Positions 33,113 to 45,250 of a DNA stretch of 64,000 nt are shown here, one piece after another. Numbering within the stretch: the stretch's first letter is position 1; the number at the start of each line of letters is the position of its first letter. The notes under the pieces were generated by a model. It saw nothing but the letters and a program-made list of their open reading frames with translations. It did not search any database and was not told where the DNA came from. The stretch comes from Gnetum montanum (taxonomy: Eukaryota > Streptophyta > Gnetopsida > Gnetales > Gnetaceae), in NCBI GenBank assembly GCA_015680685.1, contig MNCI01006946.1, positions 177,224 through 241,223 on the forward strand. Direction: 5' to 3'. A program made the translations under genes and the position numbers.

Positions 33113-33926
33113 TGATGAGTGACCAGGCACCCGTACACTCAACCATACGAATCACAAATGTTCACACATGATTTGGCCAAATTCTGTGGATGGGACTAGT
33201 TGGGGCATCTAGATTGTTATGCTCTGATTATAGTTTGTTGTCTTCTCACTTGGACTGGTGATAGCTTTGTCACGTATGGTTTAGTCTAGAGTGAGGTATA
33301 TGATTTTTATTATTTTATGTTTTATAAATTTTATTGCCTACAACAAGAATGAAAGATAAAGTAATTGAAGATCTAATTCATCTATTGCCTAGCTAGCCTA
33401 ACACAAGTACCTATCCCACTTTCTTAGACACATCCTGAACACATATAGTGCTGCTGGGCTACCAAACATTAAGCATTGCTGAGTTACCAAGCACTATATG
33501 TATGCTTGAAGTGGTTGTGCTTATGTTCATTAACAACTAGAAATTAATTGCTTAATTGAAATGCATTAAAGAAAAGTGCATTAAAAGAAACATTAATCTA
33601 TTCTCAGTGCTATAAGGATTGTCAAAAGAGTTCATTTTTATTCCCATCACACTGCTGCACTTAGGCACATCAGTGTTCAAAAAAATATCCATACACACTT
33701 AGACTCCTACTGCATGCACTCAAAAATATTCTAACTTTGGAGAAACAAATTGCAAGAGCTTCATTGCTTTGACTAAAAAGCTATGAAAAAATCATGCCAA
33801 ATTAAGAGCCTAGGTGCTATATGTATAAGCTAGCGTATAACCCCCAACGTTAGATATTCGACGTCACATCTGAGCTCTGATGTCAGATACCTGACATTAG
33901 AGCAAATGAAACAATGTGATTCATCA
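33113..33926 (-). repeat. RE4 5' LTR
   Basis: Plus-strand ends are TGATGAGTG and GATTCATCA. On the minus strand the U3 start holds gtcaggtatctgac, an inverted repeat, followed by a gatgtgacgtcgaatatc unit near 33865. Confidence 0.9.
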
Positions 33927-33931
33927 CCTAG
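33927..33931 (+). repeat. right target-site duplication of RE4
   Basis: cctag, identical to 27721-27725. Confidence 0.9.
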
Positions 33932-34376
33932 AAATGAGTTAAAACAATAAGTAGCAGCCACCTATGCTTGTATGAGAAGGATTTTGTAGATAGAAAAAAT
34001 GCTCTCTAGAAATGCCAAGTACTAAGCTTAGAACTAGAAGTAGTTAAGGTTGGCTACCAGGGGTAGAAATATGTGTTAACAAATTTGGCCAAAAGATTAA
34101 TAGACTACCATGAACTTAGAGAAAAGGCTAAAGCTTTTGAAGAAGAGAGATGATAGTTTGTAGCATAGTACATTAAAGCCAATTAGATGTTTCTACAATT
34201 GCCATGTCCATGGAACATGCTGACTCCATCCAACATTAGTTCATTAGCATGAATGGCATGATCCAACAATGAAAGAAGAAAAGTTTCAAGCACTCTTGAA
34301 TCACTACAAATTTCAAAAGCTTGATGATAAAGAAAAGAAACCAATGGAAGAGCCATTGCCACCTAGAACAACATAA
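33932..34376 (+). pseudogene. RE2 ORF3, 3' part
   Basis: It resumes ORF3 after RE4. It is badly decayed in the first half. Near 34190 the family motif LQLPCPWNMLTPSNI (ALPCPWDVPI in RE3) is visible. The end reads DPTMKEEKFQALLNHY and EEPLPPRTT, stopping at TAA 34374-34376. RE3 ends EPPPLGIV and RE6 ends PPPPRTV, so the stop position is conserved. A nonconserved A/T-rich stretch separates it from the polypurine tract. Confidence 0.75.
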
Positions 34377-34547
34377 GGCTACAGTCAACCTCGCTAGATT
34401 TTGTTTTGTTTTTTTTTTCTCATTTTTCATCCAAACTATCATGTCATGTGTTCAATTTTGTAAACTCCACTGTGGCACTAGAGAGTCATGTATATAAAAG
34501 TTAGTGTCATGTAAGGGACTCTATCCTCATTTTGCTTTAACTTGAGG

Positions 34548-34574
34548 ACGAGTTTTCAGTTAGTTGTGGGGGTA
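34548..34574 (+). promoter_or_regulatory. RE2 polypurine tract and terminal block
   Basis: gacgagttttcagttagttg is followed by TGGGGGTA at 34567-34574, directly before the LTR. Confidence 0.8.
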
Positions 34575-35440
34575 TGATAAATACAATTTTTTGTGACAAT
34601 GATATTTTATCTATGATGTCATAGATACATTATTTTATCTTAGCATATGTTATCATATAAATGACAATGAAAGGTGCATGCTAACCTATATAAGCAACAC
34701 TCAGGCACACGGATCCATAGTAGATTTGATAGCTTAGTAATAGAACTCTTTTAGTTTATTTTCTTGAAATTAGTACTTAGTAGTGTGTGCCTATAGTATG
34801 ATGTTTTATTATTGAACGAAATCTTTATTCAAGTATGATGTACTTGGATGCATTGCATGCATGGCAATAAAGATCAAGATTACTCTACATCATTGTAGCA
34901 ACAATTAGTTTTATTTCTATTTTCAATAAGTTTACTGTTTACTGTTTTCATAGTTAATGTTTACCATTACGTGCAATTTACTTTAATGCCATTAAGTGGA
35001 ATGAGTACAACTGAACTAGAGCACATAAGTGTGATTGCTTGGTAACCCAGTAGTACTATCACTTGGTATGCCTAGTAGTATGATACTTCGTAATCCTAGT
35101 AGTAGTTGCATGATGTCCAAGGTGTGATTGGAAGATTAGCACCGACTACTCAACACTTAGGCTAGTTTAGATTTATTTTACTATCACTTGGATTTAAAAA
35201 CCTTTACTTTTACTTCATGTTTACTAAGAGCCCAATGGCCAATTCAACATCAATATCATATACCTCACCGTGAGTTAAACCATACACATTGATTTTACTA
35301 ACTCATGTGGAAGACAACAATCACGAATGCTAATCAATTACTGGTATAATCAGATTGCCTTATATGTGGAGTTCAACTAGGATTACATGTGAACACTCAT
35401 ATCTCATATGGTTGGGTGTTGGATACTCTACCGCTCATCA
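34575..35440 (+). repeat. RE2 3' LTR
   Basis: It starts TGATAAAT and ends CGCTCATCA, 866 bases. U3 has an array around ctatgatgtcatagatac and a TATA-like cctatataagc near 34684. AATAAA in the context ggcaataaagatc is near 34865. The U5 array of cttggtaaccca..agtag units is at about 35037-35110, with three to four copies. Its 5' partner is not in the window. Confidence 0.85.
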
Positions 35441-35840
35441 CAATAATTCTGTGATACTTCCTATATATATATATGGAGAATTTCATATGAAGAATGTATA
35501 TTGTACATGATCATGTAAGTAATGTGGAAATACCTTCTATTTGTATGAAGCATTTCTAGCATTAGGAAAATGAGTGTATGTTGTACTTTGTAGTAATAGT
35601 GTGGTTGTGAGAGAGGTCTCAAGGTAGAGGTTTCCTTGGGAAGGACTTTGGTTCCTCCTAATGGTTTGGGGACCATGGAAGACTTTGAGGAGTCCTTGAG
35701 TGGAACTAAAGTGTTAGAAAACTCATCCCAACTTGGCAATAAAACAAATGGTTTATCGATCATGTGTAGGATATAACTTTTTTTTGTGAAAATTTTATTC
35801 TATGTTATTATATTGTTAAAGGAGTAATTGTATATCCAAT
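35441..35840. other. unassigned flank between RE2 and RE5
   Basis: The first five bases, caata, may be the RE2 target duplication. I recognise no gene or family block. A 100-codon open frame on the minus strand (35461-35763) has no domain I know and overlaps a tata repeat; I do not call it a gene. Confidence 0.4.
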
Positions 35841-36904
35841 GAGAACATAGCATCCATCCCTTCATACCAATTAAATAAGAGATCCTTACCATGAGAGTCA
35901 TGTGATTATTATTACATTTAAAACTAAAATTATCCTATAATTAGTAAACTTTGAAGGAAGGAGGAAAGATTTGATAAGGGTATGATATTAAAGGGATTTG
36001 TTAATTCCTTGAAATTTCACCTTGGGTTTCACTAGTTCAATACTTATGCATTTCCTTATATTTTCGTATGATCAAAAAAATATAATATCAAAAAATTTTA
36101 TTTCCTTGATATGTCACTAGACAAGTATGTGACCCATGCTTGATGTTAATAATATGGCAAGAATAACAAAATAAATAATCAAATAATTTATAAATAGATA
36201 TAATTCTTCAAATACCACTAGAAAGACATGAGACTCATGTTAAAGGTAGGCTACTTTCAAGAATTTCATGGTCTCTTTGACTAGTTTTATCATGTTGTTG
36301 GATTTCAAATTTTGAAGATGATCATTCCAAATAATTAAGATCAAGAAAAATGTTGTTGCATGCTTTTCATTAGTCTTTCTCATGCATGAATAGTAGGTTT
36401 TTGAAGTTTAAGTTAAGTTTTGGAGCTCTCTGGGATTCACAATAGGTCACCCCCAAGGGCATGGGGCATCCCCTTAGTAGGCAATTGAATTTTGACATAT
36501 GGAATCACATTCAAATCATGGGTTGCCCTACTCTATATACACTTTGTCTTAGATGGGTTGCCCCCTTTAAGAAGCTTGAGAATCATGCTACACTCATACA
36601 AGGCTTTGTCAAGGATGGATAAATTGAAAAAATCCATAGAAATCAAATGTATATGATCATTGGAAAGTATACAAAGTGTTAGATTCATCCATTATCATTG
36701 ATCCTCACAAAGCTAGAGAATTTCTCCCAAGTCTATCCTAGAAAATATGGATATTAGAGTTGAGGTGGAAATAAATCATTGGGCTAAGACAAGTATTTCA
36801 TGCAGTAGTAGTAGCAAGTATTGTAGATGTGCAAAATAAGAATAAGAAGAAAAATAAGGAAAGTGAGCTAAAAATTATCATAACTCATTTGATGTGTTGT
36901 GTAA
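35841..36904 (+). mobile_element. RE5: fragment of an Athila-like element (3' noncoding and ORF3 start)
   Basis: It carries family blocks in order: catccatcccttcatacc near 35850, AGGGTATGATATTAAAGGGA at 35978-35997, a degenerate ggcatggggcatcccc near 36460, and an ORF3 start at 36837. RE6 interrupts it at 36905. The pol part is not visible to the left. Confidence 0.6.
36837..36881 (+). pseudogene. RE5 ORF3 start
   Basis: ATG follows gtattgtag, an acceptor-like site as in RE2. The 14 codons before a TAA read MCKIRIRRKIRKVS, a basic N-terminus like MVPKRKEKG in RE2. RE6 cuts off the rest. Confidence 0.5.
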
Positions 36905-37715
36905 TGATGAGTGGTGGATAATTCCTATGCCCAACCATACGAATCACAAGCATTCACACATGATTCATTCAAATTCTATGGACTTAGTTATCTAAGTTGT
37001 TGATATTCTTAAATAATGAATTGTGTAATTATAAGTTGTTGTTTTCCCAATCCATACTTGTGTTTAACTATGTGTATAATTAAGTGTGGTTGAGGCATAA
37101 GGTATTCATTTTTATATTTTTTATTATTTTCTCCTATTTGCTAGATAATTAAATGAAGATTTAAGGATTGAATAAATTAATTAATTAACCACTTATTAAC
37201 TAACTATGCTAATGTGCAGTATCCATTCCCACTAGCCATACACATTCCAAACTTATAATAATGCTGCTAGGTTACCAAATGTATACTACTGGGCATACCA
37301 AATATCCACTACTAGGATTACCAAGTGTTAATATGTTATGCTCGTTGTGGTTGTACTCACATGCTCATGGGTAATAGCATTAATTACTTAAGAACATGAA
37401 TGTAAATTACATGTAAAGTATTGAAAAGTATAATTAAACTAATCTAAGTGCTACAATGGATATAGAAAATCTTAATTTTGTTACTATCCATGCAAATGTG
37501 TCTAGGTACACATACACTCAAATAAAATATCATACAATCTGATAAATTCACAGCTAAGGTTATGATTGAAAAGTGTCATAAATGTAAGAGGTGTGCAAAT
37601 TTGTACATGTAATGACTACATTAGCATTGATGTATGTCAACACATCCTACCATGCATCAATGTGGAAACGTTGATAGACATGCATCAATGTAACTTCTAT
37701 TATTGATGGTTATCA
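36905..37715 (-). repeat. RE6 3' LTR
   Basis: Plus-strand ends are TGATGAGTG and GGTTATCA. Read on the minus strand, U3 begins tgataaccatc and holds repeated cattgatgcatg, tatcaacg and gtgttgaca motifs. The U5 ggtaacc array is at about 37262-37330 with three units. Confidence 0.88.
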
Positions 37716-37750
37716 TACCCCCATGATTAACAAAATACTCATCCTTGAAT
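37716..37750 (-). promoter_or_regulatory. RE6 polypurine tract
   Basis: Minus strand TGGGGGTA (37723-37716), preceded by the family's terminal block with gatgagtattttgttaatc. Confidence 0.8.
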
Positions 37751-37914
37751 GAACAAAATTAGGATCAAGTTTCTTACAAAAGTAGTAACTCTAACTACGT
37801 TAGAGTGCTAGATTGTATAGTTTTTACAAAAATGAGTATCCTTTACAACAAAATTGAAAAATTAGATAAAATTGTATTAGATGCCTATTAAATGGTAAGA
37901 TGCATGATGAATTC

Positions 37915-40755
37915 TCATACTGTTCTTGGAGGTGGAGGCTATGGTGGCTTAGATGATCCTTCATCTCATCTTGATGCTGGTGGTGGCTTAGGTTGTCTTG
38001 TTGTTGCTATTAGAAGTTTAAAAGCATCTAGAACTGCTATCATCTTCTTCTCTTTTCTCTGTGGATTGTACATGGTCTAGGCCACTTCACCTATATGGAT
38101 TGGTATAGGAATGTCTTATGGGCATGGCATCAAAGAAAACATCTCCTTTGCATTGATGAACCAAGCTATGAATATCTTATGTTTAGTGTCAAACATCTTT
38201 ACAAGGTTTTGTAGCTCTTGGTACTCATTCATACTCCTTGCTAGGTTCTCAACAATAGATCATTGATTAGTAAATTTTCCTTTAAGAACTTCAAGCTTCA
38301 CATTGGTTGTCTCCAATGTTTGTTTCATCTCTTTATGGAGCTTGAACTCTGCCTCATAAAGAAGGTAGGAGTTGGTAACCTACTTCTCCAACTCTACTCT
38401 TGATCTCCCCGCTATCAACATTGCCAGGTTTGCATATTGAAGGTTGGCAAGCCTTCTGTACTCTATCATTTCCTCAATTTGCAACTCCTTAAGGTGGATT
38501 TCTACCTTATTATGGATTCAATCCATAGAAGATGGGTAGCCATACATTACCTCTTTACTAGAGTTATTGAAGGACCTTATTTTTCTTCATCTTTACCAAT
38601 TTTATTTTGTTCTCATTGACCTTCTTGAGTAGCTAAACCTAGTTCCTATAATGATTCTTTACTCATTTAAATTTCAGGAACTCATTCTTCTAGGCCGCTA
38701 CCTCAATTGTAGTCTTTTAGCAAAAACCACAAACCTCCTCCATCAAGAGATTGTGGTTTTCTACTGTCAAACTTCTCAAGTCCAAGTTCACCTCGGCAAG
38801 CTACTCCTTCTACTAGTGTATATACTCAACTAGTTTGTTCTTTACTACTAAGCATTTCATAGGCAATGACTATCCTTGGTGAGGATCAAGTTTTGATTGC
38901 AAATTTGCAATAGGTCCTTGTTAGTGTTGTTGGTCATAGCCTCTAATAAGGACATGTCGAAGATCATTATTTCCTTTGCATTCTAGGTCTCTTGATATTT
39001 TTGTTAAAGCTATTGGAAAGCTTCATCTCATGTAAGCTTTGGCTTGAGAAGGAAAGGGTTGGAGATATGGGCTCTCAACTCAACAACTTCAAAAACTAAC
39101 CGTCAATTGGTCATAGTAGCCTCCTCAAGGTGTGTGTTGGCAAGCAATAGTTTATCCCTTGTCTTGAGAAGCTACATTTGGTTTGCTGTGATTTCATTTA
39201 GGGGATCAAAGATCTTCAAAAGTTGTTTCCTGGTAATCACTAATCTTTTTAACACCTCCTTGTGTTGGGTAGCACTCATCTAGTTACTTCCTACTCTTGC
39301 AGATACATCAATGTCTACCATGGAAGTGATGTCTAGAATAGATGTCACATGAGCATTAAGGGCCTCCACTACTCTATCAACCACCACCTCCACTACTATC
39401 TCCTAGCCTTGGTGCTACATCACTAGGATTGTTGCCCCCTTACCTTCCTCTAACATGACTTAGAAGACTGTAGCATTTCTTGAAATCTCAAGAAATGTTT
39501 GTTTGAGAATGGACACTGTGACCTCCCTAGCACTTGGATTGGGCCTTGTGGATGCTTGGTTCCTCTGCATGAAGAATAATAAGGCTATTTCACTATGTAG
39601 CTAGCTAATGAACCTTGCTACCTTGTTCAAATGGCTCATGGCTTGATGATAAATGGATGATTCTCCACCATCCATAGAGTCTTGTTATTGCTACAACTGC
39701 TACTCTTGAAGTTTTTTGAGTCATTCAGTAGCTATGAACATCTCTAGTGTAGTTTTTGGGGCTATAGGTGGTGGTGGTGGTGGCCTACTCTTCTTCTTGT
39801 AACTTTGCACTACCTTATCCTTCATCATCTCCTCCCAAGATTTGGTAGGAGCATGGTAGATCATATCATTTGAGTAGTGAGCTATTCCTCCCTTTTTGCA
39901 TAACTTGTGAATTAAACATGGAAATGAGAGTAGCTTTCCACCCTTCTCATTTTACTTAAAGTGTTTCTCAATTTCTATGAAAATGAGTTGGATTAAGTTG
40001 ATTGAGAATTTCCTGCTTAGAGCAGTGCATGTCTTGGTAGAGAAGATTATCACCTTACTAGACCTCACCATTTGGTTTAGGTAATAGATTGCAATCTTAA
40101 AATATGCTCTTTCTACCTTTGTAAGGGCACCATACTCCTTATGTTCTATCTCGTGGAATCACTAAATCCATTCTTTCTTAGCCTCTAGGTTTGCTTACAT
40201 TGATATTTCAGCTAGTTTTTCCTTGGTATTAGGAAAATTGAGGGCTTTTGCTATGGCCTCAACTAAATAGGTGATGGTGATGCCCTTGATTTTCACTAGC
40301 CCATCTTCTTGTTACTTGTTCTAGAATAAATAAGTCTCCCCCATGTACCACTCTTCACTGTTATAGAACATGGATGATAAGGGAGACCCTTGCAGTTATG
40401 TCCAGTTCTCCTTTGGTGGTAGTTCTAAGAAGGATTCAAAGTTCAGCTCTTGGAGGATGGAACTTTGGACTTCCTTAGTTGTGATGCATTCTAAACAAGC
40501 ATTCTTAAGGGTGACCTCTAGGTTAGGCCTTGGCCTAGGAGCCTCATCTTGCCTAGATTGCCTTGTTTCCATAGTGAGAATCTACTTACCAGATTTCACT
40601 TTGGGTTCCTCCTAAATAGGTCTAGTAGCATGTGTGACTTTAGTTGCTTGCTCTTCGAGTTGTGGTTATTTCTATTGTTGGTTCCTTCCTCCTCTATGTG
40701 ACTTTTACCTATGCTACAACAATCCTTTTACTTGTGGTCCTCATTTTAGTACCAT
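37915..40755 (-). pseudogene. RE6 ORF3
   Basis: The frame is 2841 bases from ATG at 40755 to a TGA at 37917-37915. It starts MVLK, matching MVPK in RE2. The globular part has LQELNFESFLELP, EEWYMGETYLF, VKIKGITITYLVEAIAKAL, VRSSKVIIFSTKTCTALS and a cysteine-containing LIHKLCKKGGIAHYSND block (about 40450-39890). A run of prolines is near 39770. The helical region follows, and the end has LMPCP, IPIPIHIGEVA, KEKKMIAVLDAF and PPPPRTV. Stops are numerous, mainly TAG and TAA. This copy and RE3 fix both ends of the ORF. Confidence 0.75.
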
Positions 40756-41076
40756 TTGTGATCACAAACATAACCCATGATCAGCTTTTTGGTTTATAAT
40801 CTCTAGTTATTTGAATATCTTCCTTTGTTAGATCAGGTTATTTTTAGTTATTAGGTGTTAAGGGTTGATCATTTAAGTGCTTGTTTGTGATACTAGCTAG
40901 GTGTATTATTTTAATATTATTTGATTCTTAGCTATATGAGTTTTTTGTTAGTCTTAATACTTCATAGTGATTAATTTAATATTATTTTAATGGATTTATC
41001 ATGAGGAGTTAGAAAAATTTCAAAAAATTTTCCAAGAAAAACCAAAGGTTTGTGTCCCCTTCAACATAAAGCTTAC
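40756..41076 (-). other. candidate intron in ORF3 leader of RE6
   Basis: On the minus strand the donor reads gctaccaaag/gtaagc at 41076. The 3' end lies at the ORF3 ATG, where the acceptor reads cacaa, a G to A change from CAG-type. Length is 321 bases. The aligned RE3 segment is 286. Confidence 0.5.
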
Positions 41077-41214
41077 CTTTGGTAGCTCAAGGGTTGAAAA
41101 ACAAGTGAAATCGGATAAGTAGTTTGTGAGCTAGTAGGCTTGGAAGATTTGTGGACTTTGAAAAATTGCAAAAACTCCTCCAAAGGTTTTAAGAAATGGT
41201 GAAAAATGAGCTAA

Positions 41215-41330
41215 ATATTGCACATATATATAGACTTTTTATAGTGTGTCTATATTGCGTCAACGAGGTTATGTCAACTTATCCCACTATGTTGACAAGG
41301 TTGCATTGACATAGCTATTCGTAGCTATTT
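41215..41330 (-). promoter_or_regulatory. RE6 internal promoter-like array upstream of ORF3
   Basis: On the minus strand, atgtcaatgcaacct, tgtcaacatagtgg, agttgacataacct and cgttgacgcaatat units run from about 41316 to 41256. A TATA-like tataaaaag and tatatata follow at about 41240-41224. RE6's LTR U3 holds related gttgaca and catcaatg motifs. Confidence 0.6.
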
Positions 41331-42735
41331 TTCACATGAAGAACCAAAGGAAATTTGAATGAGTTTTGAAACAAAACAAGAGTTGAATGGGAGCTAAAAA
41401 CATGTTGAAGGATGGCAACAACATGAAAGAGGATGGGTTTAGCATGGGATGAGCAAATCAAATGGATTTGGATGAGTTTGTGATGCCAAATAGAGTGAAA
41501 CTAGTTGTTTTTAATGCTATCAGAATGATTGAACAAATAAGCAACCCATGGTAGGGAATTTAACTTAAGTTAGACCAAAGAGATGCTAGTGGGTCCTCCC
41601 CAAAGGAGGTTTATGCCTATTGTTCCTTTTCATACCTTCATCATAAATAGTCCACAGGCCCCAAGGATGATGAATGGTTTAGTTAAGTTAAATTCCATAC
41701 TAAGAAAAGAAATTGTCCAAGGGTTATGCTATCCAAAAATAATAAAGAACAATTTACAAGGATATGAGGTATCATGGTGGTAGAACATGAGGGGAATGAA
41801 TGGTAGAGGAAGAATGGGAAAGAGATCATCAACACCCTAGTCACATGAGATTCCTTGGTGGAAATTGTGATTAAGATGATATGATACCAATTCATTCCAA
41901 ATCAAGGTAAAGTCCATTTCACTTTTAGTGACCTTGCATTAACATATTCCTGCTTTATATTGATCTAAAATTTATAACAACCCCACAAGACAACCATCAC
42001 TTCCAAGAGAAGAAAAGAAGAAGAAGAAGGAAGTAGAGAAGGCCTTAGTTAGAGGGGTGCTTTCAAGCATGGGTAACATGTCTTTCTAGCCCCATCACTA
42101 GTTCTTGTAGACCATTATTGAGTTCAATGGATGTGATTTGAATTCTTGTGTGTTTGTGTTTTTTCATGGGAAACACAACATATAAAGACATGCTTCCTTT
42201 TATGGTCGATGGTAGGAGTGATGGTATACTAGTGGAGTCTCATAGAACTTAAGAATGATGTTGAGAGAAAAACCATATCAAATCTTCTTGAAGTCATACC
42301 CATTTCCATTCCTACTTGATTCTTTCCTAGTTCATTGGGTATCAAGATCATTAATTCATTTTAAGTTGTAATATGAAAGAACCATTGTATTCCCATGATA
42401 TTGATTTCCTAGGGAATAGATGGAATGGATAGATTTCATGAACTCATTGTCTAATACCATTAGAAAATTGACAAATCATTAGTAAAGAACATAATTCAAA
42501 AACAAAATTTGGTCATTTGGTTAATTAATCATAATAAGATAGCTTTCTTTAAATAACTTTCCAGATTCATAGTAGTAATAACAAAATCAAAGATTTCTAA
42601 TAAAACTAGATGAAATTAATAAAAGTGAAAAGAAATGAAAAATATATAAAATATTCAATAAAATATTCAAAAAATGAAAAACATATAAAGAATGATGCAA
42701 AAAAAAAAAAAGTTAAAAAATAGGTTAGCCTTATC
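41331..42735 (-). other. RE6 3' noncoding region
   Basis: No gene. Family blocks on the minus strand: GATATGGGGAAGATGGCC near 42765-42745, an A/T-rich tract, GGGTATGACTTCAAGAAG (42301-42283) and TTTGGGGAGGACCCACT (about 41607-41590). The tract 42650-42720 is A-rich. Confidence 0.7.
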
Positions 42736-43900
42736 AATGTGTTAGTTTGGATGGCCATCTTCCCCATATCTATGTTGAAAGGAGGACATTCAAAAAATGG
42801 AGTGACTCTATTCTGGTGTAGAGGTATTAGTATTGTTGGTTACCTTGGGTTCCAAGAAAGGGCTCAATGGGTGGTATATGATCATGTCTCTAGAAAGAAA
42901 AATTGCATGTATGATGTAAGATCCTTCCCATAACATTTGAAACTTAGTTTATTGTGGCACATGCATGGGATCCCGGTAAAGAACATTATTGCTAGGTTGG
43001 AATTTAACTCTTCTTATCCATGCATCATGACATTGTTTGTAGTGTGCCTTGTGCACTTCATTCATCATCAAGGCTACTTGTCGATTCTCATCTAGTACAT
43101 TAAGTGTCATTATTCATTCTTTTTGTTCTAGATTAATGTTGAGGTCAAGCTCATAGGTCATTATAAGTGTATAAATTTTGTCTTACATTTTAAGTAGACC
43201 TTGTAAAGTGGTTCCATTATAAAAAATGAGTGTTCTAGGCACACCAAACTTATTTACCACTTATTTTTGTAAAAATCGATTTGCAATGATGGATGTATAG
43301 TTTGATACTACTTTAGCTTCAATCCACTTGGTGTAGTAGTCAACAACAGTAATGATATAAGCCTTTTCATTTGACATGGTAGTGATAGATCCCATGAATT
43401 TAATGTGTTAAAGGCTCTAGTGGTTAGATCCACTATTAAGGTCCTTCCATTCGTATGATCATCCCTTCATCCCTTTAATAGTGCTCACATGAATAGAAAA
43501 AATGGTGAGAATCCCTAAAGATTGTTGGCCAAAAGTATCCTACCATGAGGATCTTTGTGCCTATCCTTCTTCTTATGTAGTGGTTCCCATAAGGACCCTC
43601 TTGAGCATCTTGAAGGATGTGCAACTGATCAACATTAGGTACACACCATCGAATTGGGTCATTGAGACAAACCTTATACAGGTCTCCTTGGATCTACATG
43701 TAATGCTTAACCTAGTGAAGAAACTATAGTTTCTTCTTATTGTCCCATTTTTCTAGAGTCTCTTGTGTGAGAAGATAAGGGAGGAATTCATTATACCAAT
43801 TGTTATTCCTGGGTTCTTGAACATCAATGGATTTAGCAAAGAGAAGTTCATCTAGAAATCAAGTAGATAAAGGCTCCTCATCCTCTTTTCTATTCAGTTG
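42736..43900 (-). pseudogene. RE6 integrase, internally deleted
   Basis: The zinc region (about 43640-43540) reads AQEGPYGNHYI and a broken CEHY. The core has KFMGSI, EKAYIITVVDYYTKWIEA, and LIFYNGT, where the second catalytic Asp is Tyr. The sequence then jumps to YELDLNINLEQKE, skipping the part that in RE2 holds the catalytic Glu. The C-terminal part has LNVLDENRQVALM, VLYRDPMHVP and MLWEGSYIIHA. The enzyme cannot be active. Confidence 0.82.
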
Positions 43901-44390
43901 TAACTAAGATAAATGATTGGTAATTATGTTCTTGGTTCCCTTCCTGTCCATCATAAAATCGAACTACAAAAAATCACTAGCCATTATATGGCACAGAGAC
44001 TTACTACTGGTTTTTTCATTAGGAAATGGATGACATTATGATCATTTTGAATAAAAATTTGGTGTCCAAGCACATAGTGCCTAAATTTTTCCAAGACATA
44101 CACCACTGTGATGAGTTCCTTCTCAGTGGTGGTGTAATTTAGTTGTGCACCCACAATATTTCTACTTATACAATGATTGTAATATGAATGTTTTTAATCA
44201 TCCAATTGTGTAAGCACCACCTTTAATATGTAGCTAGATGCATCTATCATTGTGTAAAATGGTCTAGACTAATTTAGAGCATGTAGAATTGTGGTTTCTA
44301 CAAGTTTTTTCTTTAATTACTAGAATTATTGTTTGCATTCCTTAGTCTAGTTGAAAGGTACATATTTCTTCATAAACTTTACTAGTGGTT
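43901..44390 (-). pseudogene. RE6 RNase H
   Basis: On the minus strand: IDASSYILK, a region with LNYTTTEKELITVVYVLEKF (about 44150-44090), YVLGHQIFIQNDHNVIHFLM and DFMMDRKGTKNIITNHLS (about 43955-43900). Damage is by single stops and small shifts. Confidence 0.78.
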
Positions 44391-45250
44391 TGGCAATTTT
44401 GAAAAAATTCTCAATAAAGAACCTATAATAACTAGTATGTCCAAGGAATGACCTCACATCTTTTTATAGTTTGAGGTTGTCTAGTAATTCTTTGGATCAC
44501 TTGTACTTTATTTGAGTCCACCTTGATCCCTTTTCCTCAAATTTAGTGCCCAAAGACATGCCTTCTTGGACCATCAAGTGGCTTTTCTTCTAATTGATTC
44601 ATAAGTTTGAATTTGCACAATGCTTCAACAGCTACTCTAAACAATCTAAGGCTTACTCAATGTTAGTACCATAGGTGGAGAAGTCATCCATGAATACTTC
44701 CATACCACAATTGATTTGCTATTGAAAAATAATGAGTACCAAGCATTGGAAAGTTGTAGAGGCATTGCATAGGCCAAAGGACATCTTTTTATATGTAAAA
44801 GTCCCATAGGGACTTGTGAAAGTTATCTTGGCCTAATTTTTTCGTGCTATTTGAATTTTGTTATAACAACTATATCTATGTAGAAAACTATAGTAGTTAT
44901 GCCTTGTAATTGTATCTAACACTTGATCCACAAATGAAAATGAAAAATGATCTTTAAATGTAGTCATATTTGATAGTCTGAAGTCTATACAGACCCTCCA
45001 TTTCCCTTCTTTCTTTGGCATGATGATGAGTGGGCTCACCCACTCCCTATTTGCAATAGGATAGATGAATCCTACATTAAGAAGTTGTTTAATTTCATCC
45101 TTAACAACCTTCTTAATTCATGGATTTAATCTCCTCTATGGTTGCCTCCTTAGCTTGATAGAGGGGTTTGTATAGATTCGATGCTAACATATAAGTGGAT
45201 CTATTTCTATTAACTCATGATATAACTATGCAAAGGTTGTTAGCTGCTTT
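44391..45250 (-). pseudogene. RE6 reverse transcriptase
   Basis: An open stretch (45039-44833) reads SPLIIMPKKEGKWRVCIDF, TTFKDHFSFSFVDQVLD and YYSFLHRYS. It continues with ITFTSPYGTFTYKKMSFGLC, TTFQCLVL and FMDDFSTYG (about 44694-44670). SHLMVQEG, KDVRSFLGHTSYY and FIENFFKIAKPLVKF follow. It is one of the better kept RT cores. Single stops remain. Confidence 0.88.

Larger units (their letters stand above)
27726..33926 (-). mobile_element. RE4: gag-only Athila-like element, antisense in RE2 ORF3
   Basis: It is 6.2 kb with two LTRs (780 and 814 bases), a PBS on the minus strand, a degenerate gag and a 3' noncoding region. Protease, RT, integrase and ORF3 are absent. It is flanked by a perfect 5-base duplication cctag. 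It lies in opposite orientation to its host. It shares the conserved 3' block (29971-29990) with the full-length elements, so its RNA could have been mobilised by their enzymes; this is inference. Confidence 0.92.
3947..35440 (+). mobile_element. RE2: Athila-like LTR retrotransposon, host of three nested elements
   Basis: RE2 is read by joining 3947-4875, 18119-27725 and 33927-35440. In that order it has gag, zinc knuckle, protease, RT, RNase H, integrase, 3' noncoding DNA, an internal promoter-like array, ORF3, polypurine tract and 3' LTR. Its 5' LTR is not in the window and presumably lies left of RE1. All frames are broken, mostly by single stops. RE3 splits gag and RE4 splits ORF3. Confidence 0.8.

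Noticed and set aside
35461-35763. 100-codon minus-strand open frame as host gene
   Set aside because: No domain, start context, splice structure or homologue that I recognise; it begins in a tata repeat.
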